Source: Acidobacteria bacterium Mor1
GTDB lineage: Bacteria > Acidobacteriota > Polarisedimenticolia > Polarisedimenticolales > Polarisedimenticolaceae
Assembly (NCBI GenBank): GCA_001664505.1
Contig: CP011806.1
Span: 5,027,275-5,091,274, forward strand
Reading direction: 5' to 3'
DNA: 64,000 nt
Of the stretch, positions 16,086 to 23,934 are shown piece by piece. Made by a program: the position numbers and the translations under genes. The notes beneath the pieces were generated by a model. That model had not been told where the DNA came from. It made no database searches and worked only from the letters and a program-made list of their open reading frames with translations. Position 1 is the first letter of the stretch. Each line of letters begins with the position of its first letter.

Positions 16086-17087
16086 TCAGCCGAGGAAGTT
16101 CCAGGCGGCGAGGCGCACCATGTCCTTGGGGCTCTTGCGCGACTCGGCGACCACCGACGCCTCGAACCCGCTGTGCATCGCGCAGTTCTGGCAGAGGTCA
16201 TCCTTGCGCGACTCCCAGTAGTCCCAGTCGGTGTCGTTCCAGAACTCTTCCCAGGAGTGGGTGTACTGCTTGCCGATCAGGTAGCAGGGGCCCTTCCAGC
16301 CGTTGGGCGTGAAGGTCACCGTGCTCCAGGGTGAGCAGTTGTAGTCGCGCATGCCGGCGGCGAACTCGAGGAACTGCGGCGTCGAGGTGATGCGGTAGTG
16401 CTTCGAGAAGCCGAGAATCTTCTTGAACTTGGCGTGGATGTCGTCACGGGCGAGGAACATGTCCCGCTGGACCGACTCGTACTGGTAGCCGGGCGAGATC
16501 AGCATGCCGTCGACGCCGAGGCTCTTGGTGTACTCGCAGAGTTCGCGCACCTCGTTGACGTCGGTCTCCTTGAAGACCGTGGTGTTGGTCATCACGTGGT
16601 AGCCGCGAGCCTTGGCCTGCTTGATCATCTCGATGGCGTGATCGAAGACCCCTTCCCGGGCACAGACGTGGTCGTGAGTCTCGCGCATCCCGTCGAGGTG
16701 CACGTTGATCGTCAGCCGTTTGTGGGGCGCGACCTTGTCGAAGACGTGCTTGTCGAGCAGCAGGGCGTTGGTGCACAGGTAGATGTGCCGCTTGCGGTCG
16801 ATGATGCCCTCGACCAGTTCCTTGAGCTCGGGGTAGATCGTCGGCTCGCCGCCGCAGATCGAGACCACCGGAGCCTCGCTCTGGTCCACCGCCTCGAGGC
16901 AGCGTTCCAGGGGCAGCCGGTCCTTCAGCTTGCCGGTGTGCCGTTCCACCGCGCAGCCCAGACAGGCCAGGTTGCAGGTGTAGAGCGGCTCGAGCATCAG
17001 CACGTACGGGTAGCGCTCGCGTCCGCGCATGGCCATCCGCGTCTGGTGCTTCATCATGTCGGTCGTGATGTGAATCGGGAATCGCAT
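16086..17087 (-). CDS. hpnH: adenosyl hopene transferase HpnH (radical SAM)
   Basis: The 333-residue protein starts at ATG 17087 with GAGAGG upstream. It is a radical SAM enzyme with the CxxxCxxC cluster motif at Cys38, Cys42 and Cys45 (TCNLACLGC). The SAM-binding GGEP motif follows (ICGGEPTIYPE). A carboxy-terminal cysteine pair (DLCQNCAMHSGFE) ends the family-typical domain. HpnH adds a 5'-deoxyadenosyl radical to diploptene, forming adenosylhopane, the first step of C35 extended hopanoids. Length and motifs match the family closely. It lies 14 bases downstream of shc and directly upstream of hpnG, so cyclisation and side-chain addition are encoded together. Confidence 0.96.
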   Translation of the reverse strand: MRFPIHITTDMMKHQTRMAMRGRERYPYVLMLEPLYTCNLACLGCAVERHTGKLKDRLPLERCLEAVDQSEAPVVSICGGEPTIYPELKELVEGIIDRKRHIYLCTNALLLDKHVFDKVAPHKRLTINVHLDGMRETHDHVCAREGVFDHAIEMIKQAKARGYHVMTNTTVFKETDVNEVRELCEYTKSLGVDGMLISPGYQYESVQRDMFLARDDIHAKFKKILGFSKHYRITSTPQFLEFAAGMRDYNCSPWSTVTFTPNGWKGPCYLIGKQYTHSWEEFWNDTDWDYWESRKDDLCQNCAMHSGFEASVVAESRKSPKDMVRLAAWNFLG

Positions 17088-17101
17088 GCTCGTTCCTCTC
17101 C

Positions 17102-19036
17102 TCAGGCGGTTTCCGCGACCAGCGGAGTCGCTGCCTCGCCGCGCCGGGCCTTGGACCAGGTCGCGAGGGCGAGCAGGGGGAAGTAGTTCGAGTAGAGGTG
17201 GTAGCGCAGGTAGAAGACGCTTGGGAACCCGGTGCCGGTCCAGCTTTCCTCGGCCCAGGAGCCGTCGTCGTGCTGGTTGCGAACCAGATAGTCCACCGCC
17301 CGTTGGGCCGCTTCGGAGCGTTCGTCTCCGGCGGCACAGAGCCCCATCAGCGCCCAGGCGGTCTGGGAAGGGCTGCTCGGGCCGCGGCCCTTGAGCATCG
17401 GGTCGTCGTAGCTCAGCGGTAGTTCACCGAAGCCGCCGTCGTCGTTCTGGCATTCCCGCAGCCAGGTGACCGCGCGATCCCGCCACTCACCGGCCATCTC
17501 GACACCGATGTAGCGCAGGCCCCAGAGGGACAGCCAGGTGCCGTACAGATAGTTGCAGCCCCAGCGTCCGTACCAGGAGCCGTCGGACTCCTGCTCGCGG
17601 CGCAGGAACTCGATGGCCATCCGCGCCGGAGGGTACTCGGGGCCGTGGCCCATGTGGGCCAGGGTCTCGAGGCCGCGGGCGGTCAGATCCGAGGTGCTCG
17701 GATCGATCATCGCGTTGTGATCGGCAAAGGGAACGTGACAGAGGATCTCCTTGTCACAGTCCTTGTCGAAGGCACCCCAGCCGCCGTCCTTGTTCTGCAT
17801 GCTCACATGCCAGACGTGGCCTTCGTAGATCGCCTGGATGCGTTCGGCTTCTTCGGCCCCCTCGCTCAGGCGCACCTTGCTCAGGGCGGTGAGCACCTGG
17901 CTGGTGGTGTCGCAGTCCGGGTAATAGGGGTTGGCGTACTCGAAGAACCAACCGGGAGCCTGACTCCGGCCGTCCTTGAGCTTGATCTTCCAGTCGCCGG
18001 CGTCGTGGCCGCGGCGGCTCATCATCCAGCGGGCGGCCTTTTGAAGCCGCGGGTGATCTTCAGGCAACCCGGATTCGGCCAGGGCGTTGACCGAGATCGC
18101 GGTATCCCACACCGGCGAGAAGCAGGGCTGTACCCGCAGGGTGTCCCCCTCTTCGATGGTCAGCCGCTGCAGTTCCTTGTACTGGTCCTGAATGACCGGG
18201 TGATCCAGGGGGTAGCCCATGGCGCGCAGGCCGATGATCGTGTTGACGATCGGCGGGAAGATCGCGCCGAGGCCGTGGCTGCCGTCGAGGCGCTCGAGGA
18301 CCCAGCGTTCGGCGGCCTTGAGGGCGATCTGCCGGGTCGGCTTGACCGGGAGTTTCTCGAGAATCTTGAGTCCGCGGTCCACCGCCTGGAAGAAGGCGCC
18401 CCACAGGCCGGTCTTGGCCGGGACCGCGCGCCCGCCCCGCAGCTCGGGAATCTGCGCGTGGGCCGGCACCGGGCAGTGGGGCTTGAGCGCCCAGATCATG
18501 CTCAGCGGCACCACGATCGCCCGGGACCACGAAGACATCTCGTAGATGTTGAAGTAGAACCAGCGGGGCAGCAGGATGATCTCCGGCGGTACCGCCGGGG
18601 CGTTCTTCCACTCGTACTGGCCGAAGATCGACAGATAGAGCTTGGTGAACGAGTTGCAGGCGTCGAGTCCGCCGAGATCGAGGATCTTGCGCCGCGCCCG
18701 CTGCATGTGCGGGGACTCGGGATCGTCCCCCACCAGCTTCAATACGAAGTAAGCCTTGGCCGATGCGCTGACCTCGGCGGGACCGCCGGGGTAGATCGAC
18801 CAACCGCCGTGATCGGCTTGTTGTTGTCTGAGATTGTTCGCCGCTTTTCGCACTCTGGGGTCTTCGGTCTTCCCCATGAAGTGCATGGCGAGGATGTACT
18901 CGGACTCGAGGATCGTGTCGCCCTCGAGCTCTCCACACCAATGACCGTCTTCTTTCTGGATCGAAAGCAGATAGTCCTGCGCCGATCGAATGGCGCGCTG
19001 GGCCTCAGGGTCCAGATTGAGATGGGGAACGCTCAC
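17102..19036 (-). CDS. shc: squalene-hopene cyclase with altered DXDD motif
   Basis: I chose the GTG at 19036 because GGAGG (19049-19045) lies eight bases upstream; the frame opens six codons earlier at 19054. The 644-residue terpene cyclase has repeated QW motifs, NIYEMSSWSRA, GSWYGRWGCNY and a carboxy-terminal GFPSVFYLRYHLY carrying the aromatic active-site residues. The catalytic acid motif reads D374-C375-D376-T377, where A. acidocaldarius has DVDD at the same numbers. The proton-donating Asp376 is kept and the last Asp is replaced by Thr. The DNA reads GAC TGC GAC ACC, with no sign of error. It should cyclise squalene to hopene or a related triterpene at the membrane. It opens the operon and lies divergent from TetR. 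Confidence 0.95.
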   Translation of the reverse strand: MSVPHLNLDPEAQRAIRSAQDYLLSIQKEDGHWCGELEGDTILESEYILAMHFMGKTEDPRVRKAANNLRQQQADHGGWSIYPGGPAEVSASAKAYFVLKLVGDDPESPHMQRARRKILDLGGLDACNSFTKLYLSIFGQYEWKNAPAVPPEIILLPRWFYFNIYEMSSWSRAIVVPLSMIWALKPHCPVPAHAQIPELRGGRAVPAKTGLWGAFFQAVDRGLKILEKLPVKPTRQIALKAAERWVLERLDGSHGLGAIFPPIVNTIIGLRAMGYPLDHPVIQDQYKELQRLTIEEGDTLRVQPCFSPVWDTAISVNALAESGLPEDHPRLQKAARWMMSRRGHDAGDWKIKLKDGRSQAPGWFFEYANPYYPDCDTTSQVLTALSKVRLSEGAEEAERIQAIYEGHVWHVSMQNKDGGWGAFDKDCDKEILCHVPFADHNAMIDPSTSDLTARGLETLAHMGHGPEYPPARMAIEFLRREQESDGSWYGRWGCNYLYGTWLSLWGLRYIGVEMAGEWRDRAVTWLRECQNDDGGFGELPLSYDDPMLKGRGPSSPSQTAWALMGLCAAGDERSEAAQRAVDYLVRNQHDDGSWAEESWTGTGFPSVFYLRYHLYSNYFPLLALATWSKARRGEAATPLVAETA

Positions 19037-19404
19037 GAACAGGTCCTCCAGCACACGTTGACTCGCGAAAGTTTGCCCACCGGGCCGCAGTGGTTACCCC
19101 CGGATTCCAGCCTGATCCAAGGCAATCCGGTATGAAGGTCCCCGATTAGACGGATTTGCCCACCGCGTTGTTTCAAAACCTCGCCGCACCGCTTGGAATT
19201 CCCACCGGTTTTGGCGCGAACGTCGAAAAGACTATACACGATTCTGATGCGGAATCATCCGCGGCTGTGAGGCTAACCCCGTTAACGCTGTACACGTTAC
19301 GGCGACGACCGCGAGAGCTTTCAACACTTCGCACTCCCCGGCCGGAGGGGACCGGGGACCGGGGCGGGCCCCCGGCATGGGTTTGACGCTATGCTGAGGG
19401 CCGT
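19037..19404. other. 368-base divergent intergenic region between shc and tetR
   Basis: No open frame with coding character lies here. The stretch is less GC-rich than its neighbours, especially 19160-19260, as expected for promoters facing both ways. On the minus strand TTGAAA followed 20 bases later by TCTAAT (about 19150-19180) is a poor promoter match. The best structured element is the imperfect palindrome around 19291 described separately. I saw no riboswitch or tRNA. Confidence 0.5.
19280..19301. promoter_or_regulatory. candidate TetR operator
   Basis: The right arm ACACGTTACG (19292-19301) is the exact reverse complement of the left arm once two single bases (T at 19283 or its neighbour, and C at 19288) are removed. 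The centre is the palindrome TGTACA (19289-19294). Palindromes of about 20 bases between divergent genes are typical TetR sites. The unequal arms weaken the case. Confidence 0.35.
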
Positions 19405-19986
19405 ATGAGCACCGGGAACCTCAGAGACCGCATATTCGAGGCCGCCGAGGACCTCTACCTGCGCGAGGGGCCGGAGGCGCTGTCCATGCGCCGGGTGGCC
19501 GAGGCGGTGGGCGTCAGCGCCCCCGCGATCTACCGCTACTTCGAGAACAAGGAAGAGCTGCTCAACGAGATCGTGATGCACGGTCTCAAGATCCTCGAGA
19601 GCTACATGGAGCCGGCCCTGGCAGCCGATACTCCCTTCGGCGTGCTGACCCGGGTCATCGAGCAGTACCTGGAGTTCGGCCTGGCCCAGCCGCGCTACTT
19701 CGATTTCGCCTTTCTCGCGCCCAGCCGCGACATTTCCATTGCCGGCGACAACGTAACCCAGCACAACTGGTCCACCTTCAAGCAGGTTCGGGACACCGTT
19801 GCCGCCTGCATCGAGGACGGCACCCTGCGGGAGGGGTCGTCGATGGAGGTTGCGATCACCATCTGGGGCGAGGTCCACGGACTGATGATCCTGTGGCGCA
19901 CCGGGCGGCTGGGTCCCGATGAGGCGCTCTTCCGCAAGACCTACCACAACTGCGTTCAGCGGATGTTCGCCGGCCTCAAGGCCTGA
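19405..19986 (+). CDS. TetR family transcriptional regulator
   Basis: The 193-residue protein has a TetR helix-turn-helix at residues 7-53, with the family block MRRVAEAVGVSAPAIYRYFENKEEL. An all-helical ligand domain with no recognisable subfamily follows, roughly residues 60-190. The start is ATG 19405, preceded by GAGGG. It is divergent from shc, the first gene of the isoprenoid/hopanoid operon, and a GC-stem terminator follows its stop, so it is a monocistronic local regulator. I infer that it represses the operon and senses a lipid, acyl-CoA or isoprenoid, but nothing in the sequence identifies the ligand. Autoregulation through the shared intergenic region is likely. Confidence 0.9.
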   Translation: MSTGNLRDRIFEAAEDLYLREGPEALSMRRVAEAVGVSAPAIYRYFENKEELLNEIVMHGLKILESYMEPALAADTPFGVLTRVIEQYLEFGLAQPRYFDFAFLAPSRDISIAGDNVTQHNWSTFKQVRDTVAACIEDGTLREGSSMEVAITIWGEVHGLMILWRTGRLGPDEALFRKTYHNCVQRMFAGLKA

Positions 19987-20005
19987 TCCCGCGAGGCCGC
20001 GTGCC

Positions 20006-20027
20006 CCCGGCTGTCCTGCCGGGTTTT
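20006..20027 (+). terminator. rho-independent terminator after tetR
   Basis: CCCGGC (20006-20011) and GCCGGG (20018-20023) form a 6-bp GC stem with a six-base loop, followed directly by TTTT (20024-20027). It is 19 bases after the TetR stop and separates it from the symporter gene. Confidence 0.6.
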
Positions 20028-20101
20028 GCCCACGACCGTGTTAGCATTCGGCGGTTTGAACGCGGCCACAGAGGGGTTGCAGCCGCGTACTTGGGGGTAA
20101 C

Positions 20102-21520
20102 GTGAAGCTCGAGGACATCCGACACGCACTCGTAGAGTTCGCAGACACCTACCTGGCGCCCGCTGCCGAGTTCCTCGACAGCTACGTCTGGGGCTGGCCC
20201 GAAGACGTGCCGCTGGTCGCGGCGGTCCTGGTGTTGACCGGTCTTTACGTCACCACCCGATTGGTCTTCATCCAGATTCGCGGGTTCAAGCACGCGGTGG
20301 CGATCACCCGCGGCGTCTACGACAACCCAGAGGATGAAGGGGATCTCAGTCACTTCCAGGCGTTGACCACGGCGCTGTCGGCGACGGTCGGCATCGGCAA
20401 CATCGCCGGCGTGGCCATCGCCATCCGCATGGGCGGGCCGGGCGCGCTGTTCTGGATGTGGTTGACCGCCTTCTTCGGCATGGCGCTCAAGTACACCGAG
20501 TGCACCCTCGCGGTGAAGTACCGCACGGTGCACGGCGACGGTTCGGTCTCCGGCGGCCCGATGTACTACATCGAGCGGGGCCTCGGAAAGAACTGGAAAT
20601 GGATGGCGATCCTGTTTGCCATCTGCGGCACCGTGAGTTCTTGCGGCAGCGGGTGCATGAACCAGTCCAACACCCTGGCGGTGCGGATGGAGTCGAGCTT
20701 CGGCGTGCCGACCATCGTCAGCGGCCTGATCTTCGCCACCCTGGTCGCCGCGGTGATCATCGGCGGCATCAAGCGCATCGGCCGGGTGACCTCGATCCTG
20801 GCACCGAGCATGGCGCTGATGTACGTCGCCGGCGCTTTGTTGATCCTGCTGTTCAACTTCGCCGCGATCCCCGGCGCCTTCTCGACGATCCTGACCCAGG
20901 CCTTCGCGCCCGAATCGCTGGAAGGGGGCGCCGCCGGGTCGTTGCTGCTGACGATCATGTGGGGTATCCGCCGCGGCCTCTTCAGTAACGAGGCGGGGCA
21001 GGGTAGTGCCCCGATCGCTCACGCCACCGCCAAGACCGACTATCCGGTGCGCGAAGGGTTGGTCGCCTCCCTCGAACCGTTCATCGATACCCTGGTGATC
21101 TGCACCATGACCGGTCTGGTGATCGTGACCACCGGCGTCTACAAGACCATGCCGGACCTGACCGGCGCGGATCTGACCGCGGCCGCCTTCAGCCAGGGCC
21201 TCCCCGGGACATGGGGGCAGCATCTCGTCACCATTGCCGTGATCCTGTTCGCCGTCTCCACCGGCGTGTCCTGGTCGTACTACGGCGACCGCATGGTCGA
21301 GTACCTGGTCGGCCCCAAGGCGATCAAGTTCTATCGCTGGGCCTTCGTGCTGTTCTTCTTCTTCGGGGCGATCCTGCCGCTGGAAGCGGTCTGGCTCTGG
21401 GGTGACGTGGCGCTGGGGATGATGACCTTCCCCAACCTGATCGCCATCCTGCTCCTGACCGGTCAGGTCGTCCGTATGACACACGAGTATTTCGCTATCG
21501 ATCACAAACGCTACAAGTAG
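20102..21520 (+). CDS. alanine/glycine:cation symporter (AGCS family)
   Basis: The GTG at 20102 follows a GGGG-type ribosome site and gives a 472-residue integral membrane protein with about eleven helices. AGCS signatures are clear: ATVGIGNIAGVAIAI (about residue 100), the GGPMYYIERGLG loop (about 157), and GIRRGLFSNEAGQGSAPIAHA (about 290), the most diagnostic stretch of the family. These symporters take up alanine or glycine with Na+ or H+ across the inner membrane. The stop is 16 bases before the S9 peptidase start on the same strand. Peptide hydrolysis and amino-acid uptake are therefore probably co-expressed, which makes sense for a protein-degrading heterotroph. Confidence 0.95.
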   Translation: MKLEDIRHALVEFADTYLAPAAEFLDSYVWGWPEDVPLVAAVLVLTGLYVTTRLVFIQIRGFKHAVAITRGVYDNPEDEGDLSHFQALTTALSATVGIGNIAGVAIAIRMGGPGALFWMWLTAFFGMALKYTECTLAVKYRTVHGDGSVSGGPMYYIERGLGKNWKWMAILFAICGTVSSCGSGCMNQSNTLAVRMESSFGVPTIVSGLIFATLVAAVIIGGIKRIGRVTSILAPSMALMYVAGALLILLFNFAAIPGAFSTILTQAFAPESLEGGAAGSLLLTIMWGIRRGLFSNEAGQGSAPIAHATAKTDYPVREGLVASLEPFIDTLVICTMTGLVIVTTGVYKTMPDLTGADLTAAAFSQGLPGTWGQHLVTIAVILFAVSTGVSWSYYGDRMVEYLVGPKAIKFYRWAFVLFFFFGAILPLEAVWLWGDVALGMMTFPNLIAILLLTGQVVRMTHEYFAIDHKRYK

Positions 21521-21536
21521 CGTGGGAGCCCCCTGC

Positions 21537-23576
21537 ATGCGTTACCTGCTGTTGATCTCCATGATGCTGGCCGCCGGCGCCGTGTTCGCGACCTTGTCGG
21601 CGGATACGCACCCGTTCTCGGTGCGCGACATGCTGGCGATGAAGCGCATTTCCGATCCGCAGATTTCCCCCGACGGTCAATGGGTGCTGTTCGGACTGCG
21701 CGAGACCGATCTCGAGGCGGATCGCGGACGCACCGATCTGTGGCGCATGCGGGTCGACGGTTCGGATCTCCAGCGGCTTACCACCGACGCCGGTTCCGAG
21801 TACAACGCGCGCTTCTCGCCCGACGGCAGCGCGGTCTACTTCCTTTCCGGCCGCTCCGGTTCGGCCCAGGTCTGGAAGCTGCCGCTGACCGGGGGTGAGG
21901 CCCAGCAGGTGACCGACCTGCCGCTGGGCGTGGGCAACATGGTGATCGCTCCCGGGGGGCGCCACCTGGCGTTCACCATGGAGGTCTTCGTCGACTGCGA
22001 CACGGTGCAGTGCACCGTCGACCGGCTGAAGAAGCGTGAAGAGCAGAAGCACAGCGGCATGGTCTACGAGAACCTGCTGTTCCGGCACTGGGATCACTGG
22101 AAGGATGGCCGCCGCTCACACCTGTTCGTGATGCCGCTTTCCGGGGGTGACCCGGTCGATGTGACCAAGGGGATGGATGCCGACACTCCCTCCAAGCCCT
22201 TCGGTGGTCCCGAGGAGATCACCTTCACTCCCGACGGCCGGGGTGTGGTCTTCGCCGCCCGGGACGTCGGGCGGGAGGAGGCCTGGTCCACCGACTTCGA
22301 TCTGTTCGTCGCGCCGGTCGACGGTTCGAGCAAGCCGCGGAAACTGACGAAGGACAACCGCGCCTGGGATACCGGCCCGGCGTTCTCGCCTGACGGCAAG
22401 ACCCTGGCGTACCTGGCCATGGCCCGGCCCGGGTTCGAGTCCGATCGCTTCCGCATCAAGCTGATGTCCTGGCCCGACGGCAAGACCCGCACCCTGACCG
22501 AAGCCTGGGATCGTTCGCCCGGCTCCATTGCATGGGCCCCCGACGGCCGTTCGATCTACGCGGTTGCGGCCAACCTCGGACAGCGTTCGCTGTTCCGGAT
22601 CGACGTCGAGAGTGGGGCGGTGACCACGGTCGTCGAGCAGGGCGCCGTGCGCTCCATCGGTTTCTCGGGCAAGCACGTGATCTACGGCCGCGACCACCTG
22701 AACTCTCCGGTGGAGCTCTACCGCGCCGGGATGGACGGCAGCAACGTCGAGCGGATCAGCGGGATCAACGATGCCGCGGTGGCCGCCGCCGAGATGGGTG
22801 AGCCCGAGCAGTTCACCTTCAAGGGCTGGAACAACGAAACGGTCCACGCCTACGTGGTCAAGCCGCTGAACTTCAATCCCAAGAAGAAGTACCCGGTGGC
22901 GTTCCTGATCCACGGCGGGCCCCAGGGCTCCTTCGGCAACAACTTCCACTACCGCTGGAATCCCCAGGCCTACGTCGGCGCCGGCTACGCGGCGGTGATG
23001 GTCGACTTCCACGGATCGATCGGCTACGGCCAGGCCTTCACCGATTCGATCAGCGGAGACTGGGGCGGCAAGCCGCTGGAAGACCTGCAGAAGGGACTCG
23101 CCGCGGCGCTCGAGAAGTATCCCTGGCTCGACGGCGAACGGGTCGGCGCGTTGGGTGCCTCCTACGGCGGCTACATGATCAACTGGATCGCCGGCAACTG
23201 GCCCGATCGATTCAAGTGCCTGGTCAACCACGACGGCAATATCGACGAGCGAATGGCCTACTACGACACCGAGGAACTCTGGTTCCCCGAGTGGGAGCGG
23301 GGTGGCACGCCGTGGGAAGTGCCCGAGGCCTACTCCAAACACAACCCGATCGACCATGTGGCCAAGTGGAAGACGCCGATGCTGGTGATCCACGGCGCGC
23401 TCGACTACCGCGTCGTGGACGTCCAGGGGATGGCGACGTTCACCGCCCTTCAGCGCAAGGGGATCCCGAGCAAGTTCCTCTACTTCCCCGACGAGAACCA
23501 CTGGGTGTTGAAGCCGAACAACTCGATCTTCTGGCATGACACCGTGATCGGCTGGCTGGATCGCTGGGTGAAGTGA
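21537..23576 (+). CDS. secreted S9 family peptidase (acylaminoacyl/dipeptidyl-peptidase type)
   Basis: The start is ATG 21537 with GGGAG eight bases upstream; a GTG five codons earlier is unlikely. The 679-residue protein has a signal peptide (MRYLLLISMMLAAGAVFATLSA). A TolB-like beta-propeller with several SPDG blades follows (about 40-420), then an alpha/beta-hydrolase domain. The catalytic triad is Ser542 (GASYGGY), Asp623 (HGALDYRV) and His655 (DENHW). The HGGPQG oxyanion block is also present, near residue 460. The family cleaves small peptides from the amino terminus, and the propeller gates access. It sits immediately after the amino-acid symporter. The last codons and stop are partly duplicated just downstream. 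Confidence 0.95.
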   Translation: MRYLLLISMMLAAGAVFATLSADTHPFSVRDMLAMKRISDPQISPDGQWVLFGLRETDLEADRGRTDLWRMRVDGSDLQRLTTDAGSEYNARFSPDGSAVYFLSGRSGSAQVWKLPLTGGEAQQVTDLPLGVGNMVIAPGGRHLAFTMEVFVDCDTVQCTVDRLKKREEQKHSGMVYENLLFRHWDHWKDGRRSHLFVMPLSGGDPVDVTKGMDADTPSKPFGGPEEITFTPDGRGVVFAARDVGREEAWSTDFDLFVAPVDGSSKPRKLTKDNRAWDTGPAFSPDGKTLAYLAMARPGFESDRFRIKLMSWPDGKTRTLTEAWDRSPGSIAWAPDGRSIYAVAANLGQRSLFRIDVESGAVTTVVEQGAVRSIGFSGKHVIYGRDHLNSPVELYRAGMDGSNVERISGINDAAVAAAEMGEPEQFTFKGWNNETVHAYVVKPLNFNPKKKYPVAFLIHGGPQGSFGNNFHYRWNPQAYVGAGYAAVMVDFHGSIGYGQAFTDSISGDWGGKPLEDLQKGLAAALEKYPWLDGERVGALGASYGGYMINWIAGNWPDRFKCLVNHDGNIDERMAYYDTEELWFPEWERGGTPWEVPEAYSKHNPIDHVAKWKTPMLVIHGALDYRVVDVQGMATFTALQRKGIPSKFLYFPDENHWVLKPNNSIFWHDTVIGWLDRWVK

Positions 23577-23607
23577 TCGCTCGTAGGGCCACTGGGTAAG
23601 TGATCGC
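23564..23607 (+). repeat. direct repeat duplicating the end of the S9 gene
   Basis: CTGGGTGAAGTGATCGC at 23564-23580, which contains the stop codon of the S9 gene, recurs at 23592-23607 with one G missing. The copies start 28 bases apart and lie directly before the long palindromic element. They may record slippage or an insertion event. Confidence 0.5.
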
Positions 23608-23611
23608 CGGG

Positions 23612-23759
23612 GTGGGTGGTCGGGGGTTCGCCTACCGGCTTCGCGGTGCGGCCTCCTCCGCCTTGGCGATTCGCAATCGGGTCCTCTTTGGGTGGCTCAG
23701 AACACTTTTGCGGGGTTGGGCGCACCAAGGCGCCGTACGGCGAACCCCCGACCACCCAC
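23612..23759. repeat. 148-base palindromic intergenic element (REP/MITE-like)
   Basis: The ends GTGGGTGGTCGGGGGTTCGCC (21 bases, 23612-23632; written here only as the outer arm) and its exact reverse complement at 23739-23759 form a perfect 21-bp inverted repeat. Inward, the arms remain partly complementary for another 20 bases or so (GCACC and GCCG blocks). The centre (about 23655-23715) is unpaired. It carries short open frames on both strands that read through the arms, which mimics a small gene, but there is no ribosome site or family. The size and ends suggest a mobile palindromic repeat of REP or MITE type. No other copy is in this window. Confidence 0.6.
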
Positions 23760-23872
23760 GTCGCTCACACAACCAGCGGTCTTGCTCGCTTCTTGGTGGG
23801 AGTCCTGCGGGGGAGTTGCTTTCTGCGTTGCGGTTGAGTGATTGCCTGGGCTGAATCTTGAGTTGGAAAGCG

Positions 23873-23904
23873 AAAGGCCGGCTGTTGGACAGCCGGCCTT
23901 TTTT
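23873..23904. terminator. bidirectional rho-independent terminator
   Basis: AAAGGCCGGCTGT (23873-23885) and ACAGCCGGCCTTT (23889-23901) form a perfect 13-bp stem with a three-base loop, followed on the plus strand by three more T. It lies 30 bases after the stop of the minus-strand CsgG-like gene and about 300 bases after the plus-strand S9 gene, so it can serve both. Confidence 0.85.
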
Positions 23905-23934
23905 GTGTCGTGCTTGCGTTGGAGCGAGCGATGG

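Noticed and set aside
17102-19036. Sequencing error in the cyclase DXDD motif
   Set aside because: The reading frame is intact, the codons are ordinary and the flanking conserved blocks align without a gap.
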